Assembly (NCBI GenBank): GCA_050084985.1
Contig: JBITNC010000002.1
Span: forward strand, 22,630,001-22,694,000
DNA length: 64,000 nt
DNA from: Nageia nagi
Lineage: Eukaryota; Pinophyta
Direction of reading: 5' to 3'
Below, one piece after another: positions 54,440-64,000 of the stretch (within the stretch, counting starts at the first letter, position 1; each line of letters starts with the position of its first letter). Below the pieces are notes generated by a model that did no database searches, was not told where the DNA came from, and saw nothing but the letters and a program-made list of their open reading frames with translations. Both the position numbers and the translations under genes were made by a program.

Positions 54440-55640
54440 TCCTTCATTTTCAATTAACATGTAGGTCAATTTAATAAAAAATAAAGCAAATTTCTCACCT
54501 TTATAAAAGATAATATCTTCTACTCACCTAATGATCTATAATAAAAAACTTGAAAGAGTCTAACTTACTTTTATCAAATCACTTTGGAACTTATATTTAA
54601 TTAAGTTCTTGAATAAAAATGAATTCCAAAATTAAGTATAAAAGAGAGCTAGTAAATAAATACAAAAATTAGTAGAAATAATTTGGACACTAGTGAGAAA
54701 TAGGTTTACCCTAGTTAACCTTAGTATGGGGCTACTATGGAGCTAAAGATCTCTCTCTCTAATTGGGTAAGGAATGATTGTACAACTACCTCTTCCATGC
54801 TCTTCTCTTTGTCAGAATGGGCACCTCCCAATTCTTCCCAAAACACTAAAATAAAACTCTATAGATGCTTCTTACTCCCAACTTCGAACTAGTATAATCC
54901 TATCCTAAAATGCTAAAGTAATTACAATTTCTCAATCTCTAGATACTTTTCCACTCCTCAAAATACCTCCTATGAATGCATCTATTAAGACATTTTTATG
55001 ATATTTTATTGGGCTAAAAATGATGCACCTATTACAATAAATTTCCTTTTATTGGAATTATTGATCTCTTCGCAATTGTTGATCTAAATTTGAACTCAAT
55101 TAGTTAATACAATCTCCCAATATTAGCCTCCTAAGTTTAAAAATAAACTTAGCCTGATAATAGACTTCACACCCAATAATAAACCTTCCAAATTAATACA
55201 ATAATAATAATCTAAAATTAAACCAAATGCCTAAAATAAAATCCAATGTTAAATATAGGAAAATCCCACTTAAATGGGCACCCCAATCTAAATTTGCCAC
55301 TTAGGAGTCAACTGACAGCTAGCTAGTCAAATATTGGTTGGTAGGTTAAATGGATAGGGTTGGTGATATTGTGCGGATACTAATGGGAGGTTTGACATAT
55401 AGTGGGTGAGGAGTGGGGATGATGTCTCCACCCTTACAAGATGATGTCTTGGCCCCATGAGATGACATCTTGGTAGCTAGCATCTTTGGGCTTGACGACA
55501 TCCTATCATGCAACTCTCTCTTCCATATGTCTCCTTGGCTGATAGCTTCTTCCAATATGCATTGGTCAACTCTCTATACACATGAACTTCTAGCCCCACC
55601 ACTAATCAACACCCTTTCACTAGACTCAGGTGGCATATAT
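54440..55640. mobile_element. Unidentified insertion within the LINE
   Basis: The LINE frame stops near 54440 and resumes near 55650. The DNA between shows no LINE similarity and no gene. GATGATGTCT and GATGACATCT words cluster at 55418-55475. I cannot find terminal repeats, so the element type is unknown. Confidence 0.4.
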
Positions 55641-55644
55641 TCAT

Positions 55645-57360
55645 TATTATATATTTTTTTAGAAAAAAGGTCTTTGGTAATTTTTTAATAAAATATATAA
55701 ACTTTGAATCTTCATAAAAAATAATCTAGTAGTCGGATTTGAGATCCATCAAATATGTTGTAGAGAAGGAGATGAAGAGAGTACTCTAAGACTGGATGTT
55801 GTAAATTTTGAAAGGATCAAAATTTTGGATCACCAAGAGGGAAGAAAATATGTACAAAGAAGAGGCTTGAATTTTCTTTATTAGAGAAGTATTTAGGAGG
55901 GATCTCCTTCGAAAGTTTACCTCCATTTGTGAATTCCAAATAATCTTGAACACTTTACTCAAGGAGAGAGGTGGTAATTCTCTCTAAAACTGACACCCTA
56001 AAAAACTTTGAAAGGAGGGCTTATAGCCAATATTCCTTCCAGAAGTTGACTTTTGAACTAGTATAGAATAACTAATAAAATCCTTTAGGCAACAAGTTTT
56101 TTATGTAAATCATACTTTTTCAAAAAGAGAAACATCCTATAAAGGCTCTTCTATCTAAGAGAGAACTAATATTATTAAGGTATTTTACCCATATAATCTT
56201 GATCCAATTCAATAGTTCTTTTAAAATTTTCCAAGCCTATTTCAATTGGAGATCTTGATTCATGGTGTTGAGATGATGAAATCCCAACCCACCAAATTCC
56301 TTCCTCAAATAAAATGTGTCCCAAGCCATCAGGGAGAACCTTCATTTTTTCCTTTGATCTTGACTATAGGAATTTTATTTGAATTTGATACATCTTATGA
56401 CACATAGAAGAAGGGATATTAAAAAGAGACATGAAATAAATTAGGATACTCTAAAGGGTAGGCTTAACTAAGTGAGCCTTCCCTGCTTCGCTTATGAGTT
56501 CTTCTTTCTAAGAAACTAGTTTTTTTCTAAAGCCATTCCATTACTGGATCCCACATCTTGGTTTTCAATGTTCCTTTGAAGAGTGGCATACCTAGGTAAG
56601 TTGCAATGAGATCCACTAATTTACATTTAATAGCTTGGCAATATTTCCTTGAATAAAGGGTTTAATATTTAAAAATAAGAATTTACTTCTATCAAAATTT
56701 ACCTTTAATCTTGCAACATCTTCGTAAGTTTTGAGAATCTTTGTTATCTTGTTAACTTAAGGAATATGGTATTTGGTAGTAATGATAGTGTCAAACACAA
56801 ATGGTTGGTGTGAAATATGATTTGAAAAAGAAGTTGGTTTAATTTTATTAATATCATTATAGGACATTGTTGCATTAAGGGATCTTCTCAATGCCTCTTC
56901 CATTATGATAAAGAGAAAGAGGGAGAGGGCATCTCCTTGCCTCAGACCTCTTATGTTATGGAAGTAACCGATATGGGAACAGATGATAAGGACTGAGAAT
57001 ATTGTTTAAGAAATACAAAATCAAACCAAATTAATCCAATTATTATGAAAAACAAATTTAGACATGATTTTCAAGAGCAAAGGCCAAGATAACCTATTGT
57101 AATCTTTATTCACATCCAACTTAAGAATTCAACCATCCTTCCCATATTGATCCATATAATGAATAGTCTCATGAATTGTGATTATGCCATAAAGAATTTA
57201 CTTATCAACCATTAAACCTCCTTGACCTTGGTTAATCATGAGAGGGAGAAGGATCTTCATTATGTTTGCCATTGTCTTTATTATAATCTTATAAATCATG
57301 TTACTAAGGATAATTCAATAGAACTCCTTAAACTTTTTAGAATCAAAAACCTTGGGAATC
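55645..57360 (-). pseudogene. LINE reverse transcriptase and following region
   Basis: ALIPKVFDSKKFKEFY at the start (57360-57310), LSNMIYKIIIKTMANIMKIL, then RGLRQGDALSLFLFIIMEEA (about 56950-56890), a very well kept R-G-x-R-Q-G-D-x-L-S-P block with P lost. LTYLGMPLFKGTLKTKMWDP (near 56590) and AWDTFYLRKEFGGLGFHHLN (near 56315) follow. The F-A-D-D block is altered to FVFDTIITT. Frame breaks throughout. Confidence 0.85.
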
Positions 57361-58061
57361 AAGGCTAAAAATGTCGACTTGTCACTCCCTAAATTATACC
57401 ATTTTGTTTTTTACTTTGGACTTATCATCAAAACTCTCTCTCAAGGTAAAAAGGCTTTAAAAGTTACCTCTAAAGTTTTATGGAACTTACAATATTCTAA
57501 TTCAACGTATTGGAATAGAGACATACAAGTTGGAGTTACTAGAAGCTTCAAAAAATTATCTAATATTTCATGTATTTTATCTCAAGAAGGTCATTAGTTC
57601 ATAGGGAAGATTCAAATGCAATTACTTGAGTTTCTACAAGATGACTTCATAATGGATGAACCTAAAGAAATATTTAAACAAGGTACTTGCCAACTTTGCA
57701 ATCATACTATCACTAAACTTCTTACCCAATGGTAAGGATTGATACCTAAATATGCAACTTGGAAGGTACTTCATCATCTTCAACAATAGTTTTTCTATTT
57801 TTATTTTTGACGATAAATCTCTTTTCCATAAAGATTGACATATTAGGATCTCCTCTCTTAAAATTTAATTATTATTAGTATTATATTTAATTGATATATT
57901 GACTTGGAATGTGAACTAAGATATTTTATTTTATAAGGTGAACCACCATTTTGTAATACTCAAATACTTGAACTACCATTCATGGTTATGGTACTGTTAC
58001 TATAAATATATGTAATAGGGGTAGAGAGAACATCATGTAAAAATATATTACCTTTGGAGTT
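57361..58061 (+). pseudogene. Gypsy chromovirus C-terminus, chromodomain and LTR part
   Basis: The plus strand carries DIQVGVTRSFKKLSNISCIL (near 57518) and a chromodomain-like piece (CNHTITKLLTQW, then GLIPKYATWKVLHHLQQ, 57690-57790). It is a diverged relative of the chromovirus at 10480-10828. LTR sequence with TATAAATATATG near 57998 follows and is cut by the solo LTR at 58062. It joins the minus-strand LINE head-on at 57360. Confidence 0.7.
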
Positions 58062-58533
58062 TGTTAGAATTTGTAATGAAATATTGTGAATATCTAAACT
58101 CCTTGTAAGTTCAATTAATCACTTAAAGGATATGTAGATACCTTAAGGGATTAATTGAATTCTTTATTATGTGTGGACTTTGACCTAACCATGGGGTTAG
58201 TTGGTAGGTTAAAGTTAGGTCACACATTTATTATAACCCTAACCTTACCCTTGGGTTAAAGGGAGGTTAGGGAGGTGCTCTCAAGCTATAAATAGAGGGC
58301 CTCTCCTCTTGTAACGTATCTAAGTTTTGGAGTAAGATTACTCTACTAGTTTGTGTAGGAGAGAGGAAGAGAATTGTTCTAAGAGAGGCATACTTGAGAA
58401 TTGAGATACTAGTTGTGGATGTACTCCCAAGGAGGGAGGAACCACATTACGCTTGTGTTATCTTGTGTGAATGTTGTGTGATTGAGTTTCCTAGTCTTGG
58501 ACCTTGAGGATTAGAGTAGTGCTAATTCTCTTA
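58062..58533 (+). repeat. Solo Ty1/copia LTR (472 bp)
   Basis: Starts TGTTAGAATT, ends CTAATTCTCTTA, and is flanked by GAGTT at 58057-58061 and 58534-58538. TATAAATA is at 58287-58294. Size and internal words (GTGGATGTACTCCC, GGAGGAACCAC, TTGGAGTAAG) match the LTR at 42750-43223, so it is the same or a sister family. The internal region was lost, normally by recombination between the two LTRs. Confidence 0.85.
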
Positions 58534-58538
58534 GAGTT

Positions 58539-59446
58539 ATCTTATTTTGTTACTTTCTTACAATTTTAAGTCATGATATTTAATTACTACACTTTATTAA
58601 ATTTCAAGCTTTGTTGTTATTTCTTTGATTAAGCTAATTTCTATATTTTTTTACATTTCCATTTAATATCTTCTAAGTTGATAACAAATGAATAACTATT
58701 GAGAACTTTATCTAGTATAATTCGTAGAAACCCACAAATAACATGTTGACATGAATAAAACCTTAAAAATAATTAAAAAATCACTCTTTCTTTATTTTTC
58801 TTATTCACTATGAATTTCATTCTCTACATATCTAATTTCTCTATTCTCTCATTCTATTCCAAATTAATTTGAATTTTCACATTCTCTCTCTATTATCATT
58901 ATTTTTATGGTCCCTTTTCTCTTGTAATTTTATATTGTATCATATATTTTTTTCTTCAACTCTAAGGAATTTATTTTCTTTACATATTTATATTGTATGA
59001 ACAACCAAAATCAACTAAGGAATTTATTTTCTTTACATATTTATCGTCTACATCTATTTTTATTAGATTCATTTATAGAGTTGATAGGAAACACCATTCC
59101 ATCACCAAATATAGACATATTTTGAATTGAGTTGATATTTAACCCTTTTGATTCTATTCCTTATATTGGGGACATCAAATAGGGTAAAACAATTTGGATA
59201 AGATATTTATATTTTATTTTCAATTAGAATACAATTGATAATTTCATTTGAATTATACTTAAATGTTTAGAGGCTTGATTGATTGATCTTATAATGCACC
59301 TCAATTGTATGATAAACCTATTCAAAGTTTTTCTTTAGCATTTCATAATTATAATAGAATTTGAAGAATATAGAAAAAAAGTATTAATAATATAATAGAG
59401 GTAAATTGGGTTATTTAAATGAATATAAAATAAATACTAAACTAAA
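58539..59446. other. End of gypsy LTR, then AT-rich DNA without gene
   Basis: The first 60 or so bases (ATCTTATTTTGTTACTTTC) plausibly continue the chromovirus LTR interrupted by the solo LTR. Nothing else is recognised. A near-duplicate TAAGGAATTTATTTTCTTTA occurs at about 58962 and 59015. Confidence 0.35.
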
Positions 59447-59517
59447 TTTGATATAACCCCTTATATATAAAAAAAATGTTGAGAGATATCATTCCCTAAA
59501 TGTCTATCTTGGATATA
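59447..59517 (+). repeat. Left arm of a 2.8-kb-spaced inverted repeat
   Basis: TTTGATATAACCCCTTATAT is the exact reverse complement of the sequence ending at 62316. Similarity continues inward through GATATCATTCC and CTATCTTGGA to 59517, about 70 bases. Confidence 0.75.
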
Positions 59518-59783
59518 GAAATACCAAGAAATGAGATTTATTTGATAATATTTCTTGGATATACTTAAATAACATTGATACCATTTTGATGATTCATATA
59601 TTTATACATATAAGATTAAGGACTAATAAATCATTCTATATTCTTGTGCATCTAGTTTTTATTTTTTATTCATTTTTTTATATAGAATTTCATGGTGTTC
59701 TATTGTCGAAAATATTTTATAAGAACCACAAATAAATCATGTTGATCATACTATACAAAATTTTATTATTTAAAATGGGAATC

Positions 59784-61340
59784 AAAAAATACTTTTTTTT
59801 TAATCAGTAATACAAATAATTTATTAATTTAGAAGGAAATACATAGGAATCTCTAGAGATTACAAAATAAAAAACTTGCTAAAAGCTAGTAATTATGAAA
59901 ATATCATTTGAATAAAACCAGTGAATCCTCTAGCATATATAGCTCACTATTGATATTTAATTTAAGATATATTATGAATACCTAGATTTCTTAGGATAGA
60001 AGAATTCTTCAAATTAAGCCATAGATCCATCTTCAATGTTGTCTATAACTACCTGCTGCAGAAGTAGGAGAGTTGATTTCCTTCCTCTCTTTTTTGGAAA
60101 GGCATGTATTGGAATTTTTTCAAAAGAAAAGGGGTTTTTATGATCAAGGGAGGGAATTCCTCCCCACTTGGATCAACCATCACTTGGTTAGTGTGATTTA
60201 GGGGATTCTGGTCAATAAGGACTATAGCCTAGATCTTAGGTACAAAGTCAGAAGTGGATTCTTCTTGGAGAACCTAGAATGGATTGGATATGCTTAGAGT
60301 GGTGGATTTACCTATAGATCTAGCCTATTATTTTAGAGAGGGTGCCTTTTGGAGGACAAGAGGAGTAGCTTCTTACTGTGGAGGAACATAGGAAGTTATA
60401 GGGAGACGAGTAGCTAGTTGTTTGGGTGGAGCTAGGGGAGGTATGAAATGCGATTATGTACTTGAATGATCATATTTAATATTTAAATGATGGCAATGTT
60501 GATTAAGGTGGCCATATTCATGGTAGATTCGACATTGAAAGGGGATATGTTCATAGTTCAGGGGTTATTCTTAGGTTTTTTCACAAACCTATATAGTAAT
60601 CTGAGTAGGTAAGGGCACATCTAGGTTTAGGTTAACAAAAATATGAGCTATAGAAAGTTGGGTATATTCAAAGGTCAAATTAAATTCACTAATAAAACCC
60701 CCACGGGCATTTCCAATTCCCTCAAAAGTAGTATGATTCTAATATTCAATAGGTAAGGAAGGGAGTCTTACCCACATGGGAGAAGAAGATGATGGAGCCT
60801 TTGGTGTGAAATTCATGTGCCAAGGTTTCATATATAATCATCCATTAAACCATGGACCTGATTAGAAAGCCTGATCTCTAGTAACCTCCATCTCAAAGAC
60901 AAGAAGAAACCATTATTAAAGCATAAACACATATCAATTTCTCCATATTGGGACCAATTAGTTGACACCCATTTTTCTACTGCACCTTGAGAAAGTCGTG
61001 GGCCTATAAAGTGACATATCAAGCCTTGTGAATTAAGGAATACAATGCTTTCTCTAATGACTTTAAGATCAAAAGAGATGAAAAGGTTTTCAACAGCATC
61101 ATGTAGATAACCATTTTCATTTTTACATGCATTAGGGATTAGAAGACAGTAGGATCTTCATTGATTCCTAGTTAAAGGCCCACAATGATGAGACTTACTA
61201 TTAGTTATGGTTGTATCTCTGTATGAGGGGGGACCCCTTGCATCAAGGCCAACATTTGTGGACCTCTCATGGCTTGACACACTCCCATCCATGAGTGTTG
61301 GCTCCTCACAAGTGATCGTGGTTGCAACCAGAAATGCTCT
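59784..61340 (-). pseudogene. LINE ORF1 (DUF4283-type RNA-binding domain and zinc knuckle) with poly-A end
   Basis: On minus the frame begins near 61295 (MDGSVSSHERSTNV) and has NENGYLHDAVENLF and then LICHFIGPRLSQGAVEKWVS with TNWSQYGEIDMCLCFNNGFF (61020-60900). This is the RRM-like DUF4283 domain of plant LINE ORF1. A zinc-knuckle-like CRIYHEYGHLNQHC (near 60530; second Cys replaced by Tyr) follows. The element ends in an A-run on minus (T-run 59784-59794 on plus). ORF2 is missing, so the 3' end follows ORF1 after only about 500 bases. ORF1 protein binds element RNA in active relatives. Confidence 0.75.
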
Positions 61341-62244
61341 TATTTTCTAGACTAACCCTAGCCAAACCCTCAACCCCAAACCAATTCAAGTGGTATTCCT
61401 CAAAGTCAAAAAAATACTTATGGTGGTGTTCTTTTTTATAATTTTTTTTTATCAAAATACTTAATTTTTTATTAAAAATTAACTTATAATATTATTTACA
61501 AACCATAATGATAATATTTTCCATAGATGAATCTTTACAAATAAAATGATAAACATTCATGTAAAAGATAAATTCTAATAAATAATCTTAAATGCTATAT
61601 ATTCACATATATTATAAAATAAGTGTGAGTATTAAAAATATGCAAAAGTTTTGACATCTTGGATTGTAATGATAATTACATGAACTGCTATACAACATGT
61701 GTAGGGGAGTTGGAGAGGGGGGTAGCATCTTCCCCTCATATGCAGGTGGATATTTAACATATGGAGGGTGCCAATACACCCCACACAAACTTGTAACTCA
61801 TAAAAAAAATTGAATGTTAATATTAAATGACATAAAATCTATAGCAAAATTTTAATTTTTAGATTCCTTTCATATTAATTTATTAAATAGAGTATGTGAG
61901 TCCATGCGTTAAATTACAAAGCTGACTTAAATATAAACTAACACATCTTTTCAAAAATAATTGTATCAATACAAGTAAAAATATAAAATATTTTTGCATA
62001 TTTATTTTGTGAATTAGGAAGAGCAAATGAGAATAAAAGAGCAAAGATGGAAGAGAAGAGGAGCGAATTAGTTCTACTTCAATTTATTTGTTGGTTCCAT
62101 GTAAGATTTGGCAACCCAAATTGATTTGTAATATATTAAGCTATAAAAATATATTGATTCTTCTATTATATTTATTGTTTTGAAATGTAAAAATATATTT
62201 CATTGCAATTATATTTCACTGTAAAAATGTATTTACAATAAAAT
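61341..62244. other. No gene seen
   Basis: AT-rich DNA with T-runs. A short G-rich patch (GGGGAGTTGGAGAGGGGGGT near 61703) stands out. No open frame or repeat of note. Confidence 0.35.
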
Positions 62245-62316
62245 ATATATTCCAAGATAGGCACCTCAGGAATGATATCTTTGGGTATTTTTTGATATAT
62301 AAGGGGTTATATCAAA
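62245..62316 (-). repeat. Right arm of the inverted repeat
   Basis: Reverse complement of 59447-59517, with 20 or more terminal bases identical (ATATAAGGGGTTATATCAAA on plus). With the left arm it brackets the LINE ORF1 remnant. Confidence 0.75.
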
Positions 62317-63829
62317 GCTAGTAGATTACCATAGTCATAATACTAATTATATCATCTACCTATATTTATAAAATGATTATATGTTTTTATGAAAACAATA
62401 AGAATATATAAAATTAAAATATATTACATTGATGTTAATTATAACTTTTTTTATATATAGAATATATTAGCTTTGTTTTAATATATCCTATTATGACTAC
62501 ATAGAATAATACATATTTTTATCATAATTAATGTAAGTCATGTTTTATTTTTTTATTTTTTAAGAATTTATACATTTATGGCTAACATTATATATGAAGG
62601 CTTCTAAGGTTAAATTTAGATGTACATACATCATAAAATATCACCATTTTGATCAATAAAAAATGTTAGAAATTGATAAACACTATATGAAAATACTATT
62701 TGGTTGTTACATTTGGAGGTTTCCTTTCCAATACTCAAAATATTTGATATGGTTAGTAGAAGTCAAGTACCAACTTTTTCTTCCAAATATACATTTTTAG
62801 ATGATTGAAGATTAAGGAACACCATATCATTTTTTGTAATACTTGTATATATTTTATTTTATATGAACTATTGTTTCATAGCTTTTTGAACTTAATGAAG
62901 ATTATCCTTAAGAAGGGAGAGAACTTATATACATTGAAATATATTGCTTACTTCATTAATTTTATTAATCATAAAAATGTAATACATCAATACAAGATAT
63001 TTTACTTTTAAAATACTTCATAAAAGAATATCATAATAGTAAAATGATAAATTAGAAAACCATTTGATCTATTATATTTATATAAATAGTTTCAAGTGTA
63101 TCCTAAGTAGTTAAAATTGAAGTATAACACATAATTTCCTTTTGACTTTAAATTAATTTAAATTTACATAAAATACAAAACTTCTTAAAATTATTGAAGA
63201 AATATTTATTGATTAATATTTTTAAGGATATTATATTTTCCAATAATCTCCTACAAATCTCCTCTAATAGCCTATAAACCTTCAAAATCTTCTATGTTTT
63301 TGCAGAGGCTAATGCAATCATCATTTCTTTGAAACCTAGACTTTTCTTGACCATGAAAGTCGTCAACCATGTCCAATATTTAATGATTAAACCACTTTCA
63401 ACCATGGGTACCTTTACAAATGCTGTTAAATGTTTGTAGACTTCAATTATGGAATTTCTTCCAGAGAGCATTCATTTTATTTACATTAGCTTCAGATGAA
63501 CTGAGTTAATGTACCTTGCACTTTTTATACATTATCTCTTTGTTAAATAGTGAGACGAAAGATAGTTTATTACTAAAATTTAGTAATAGGCAGTGCTTAA
63601 TCTAATGGTAATATATCATATGATGTCTTAAATACATATTTGAAATCTCATATTTTTGCATTCAAAATTACAGGAGAGAACAATTAAGCTTTAGTTACAG
63701 TAAAGAACTGTAACTGAGAATTGAGAGCTGTTTTCTTCAGTTTTTTCTTTTTAAACGACTCGTACATTCTGCAACGATCCAGTTGATACTTCAAATCATT
63801 TATAGACATTTCATGTATATTCTTTTAAT
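62317..63829. other. AT-rich DNA, no gene seen
   Basis: No reliable coding region. The 68-codon frame at 62805-63011 has the composition expected by chance in AT-rich DNA. Base composition becomes more balanced after about 63690, near the putative exon. Confidence 0.35.
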
Positions 63830-63979
63830 TCATTTGGAAGGAGGCTGGTAACCTCCACAGAGCTGAGCACGCTGGTGTCTGAGCATGGCTATCTCGTTTC
63901 TGATGTTTTTTGCTCCTTCCCCATTCCCATCACCAATTGTTTGTTCCAACGTTGCAATTATTCGTTCTATGCTTTTGAT
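63830..63979 (-). CDS. Likely last coding exon of an unidentified host gene
   Basis: On minus a splice acceptor (CATGCAG) precedes a 150-nt open stretch ending in TGA. It encodes 49 residues including IKSIERIIATLEQTIGDGNG and ending RAQLCGGYQPPSK. The first part is helical and Leu/Ile/Glu-rich, as in a coiled coil. Base composition is balanced, unlike the AT-rich surroundings, and there are no breaks. I do not recognise the protein. The rest of the gene would lie beyond the right edge of the window. Confidence 0.4.
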   Translation of the reverse strand: MKSIERIIATLEQTIGDGNGEGAKNIRNEIAMLRHQRAQLCGGYQPPSK

Positions 63980-64000
63980 CTGCATGTAGCCCAATAATAT

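Larger units (their letters stand above)
53440..57360 (-). mobile_element. L1-type LINE ORF2 on minus, decayed and interrupted
   Basis: On minus the order is RT (57360-56450), post-RT region (56400-55650), zf-RVT (54400-54280), linker, and RNase H-like end (53760-53440). The endonuclease and ORF1 are missing; the RT begins directly at the junction with the gypsy remnant at 57360. About 1.2 kb of foreign DNA (54440-55640) splits it. Many stops. Confidence 0.8.

Noticed and set aside
62805-63011. 68-codon plus frame
   Set aside because: The Ile/Lys/Phe/Tyr-rich composition is what AT-rich DNA gives by chance.

Overview
The window is nuclear DNA of a seed plant, with no bacterial or organellar signals. 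It is AT-rich and gene-poor. It is filled with nested, mostly very old transposable elements of plant lineages: Ty1/copia, Ty3/gypsy chromovirus, Ty3/gypsy Tat-type with a second RNase H, and L1-type LINEs. Every primer-binding site I can recognise matches plant initiator methionine tRNA (TGGTATCAGAG). Low gene density, long introns and deep decay would suit a large gymnosperm (conifer-like) genome, but that is an inference.

Only two stretches look like host genes. At 33216-35897 (minus) lie six exons of a TBC-domain Rab GTPase-activating protein of the TBC1D13 type. All six have proper splice sites. Five are multiples of three, and exon 5 is one base short, which breaks the frame. The exons for the C-terminal part of the domain are not seen. 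At 63830-63979 (minus) there is a likely last exon of an unidentified gene.

Layout. 1-1557: decayed coding region of unknown family, then LTR-like DNA to about 2540. 2770-6574: Ty1/copia pol remnant (+), split by an insertion at about 4617-5815. 6580-9974: non-autonomous gypsy element (-) with gag and protease but no polymerase. 9975-10828 and 15676-16130: one gypsy chromovirus (-) split by a non-autonomous LTR element (10829-15675, -). That inner element has LTRs, PBS and PPT, but its body is a roughly 570-codon reading region with no resemblance to gag or pol; one of its LTRs carries a 554-bp hAT-like element. About 16456-20902: LINE (+). 21552-22726: AATTCG-rich hAT-like elements. 21728-24774 and 31535-32985: two copies of an ancient duplication. 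24780-28692: a very young non-autonomous gypsy element (-) with identical LTR sequence, an in-frame deletion of RT/RNase H/integrase, and a 3' LTR rearranged to contain a second piece of gag-protease. 33216-35897: TBC gene. 36890-37560: tandem repeats. 37570-51971: Tat-type gypsy (+), whose 3' LTR is interrupted by a full-length copia element (42750-51590) flanked by AAGAT. 52720-53115: tandem repeats. 53440-57360: LINE (-). 57361-58600: gypsy chromovirus 3' end (+) interrupted by a solo copia LTR flanked by GAGTT. 59784-61340: LINE ORF1 (-). The rest to 63829 is AT-rich DNA with no gene that I can see.

None of the retroelement polymerase regions is intact, so none here could move by itself. 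The most notable objects are the two non-autonomous LTR elements at 10829-15675 and 24780-28692. They keep the ends needed in cis, but carry either a foreign-looking reading frame or a cleanly shortened gag-protease polyprotein, and would rely on enzymes encoded elsewhere.
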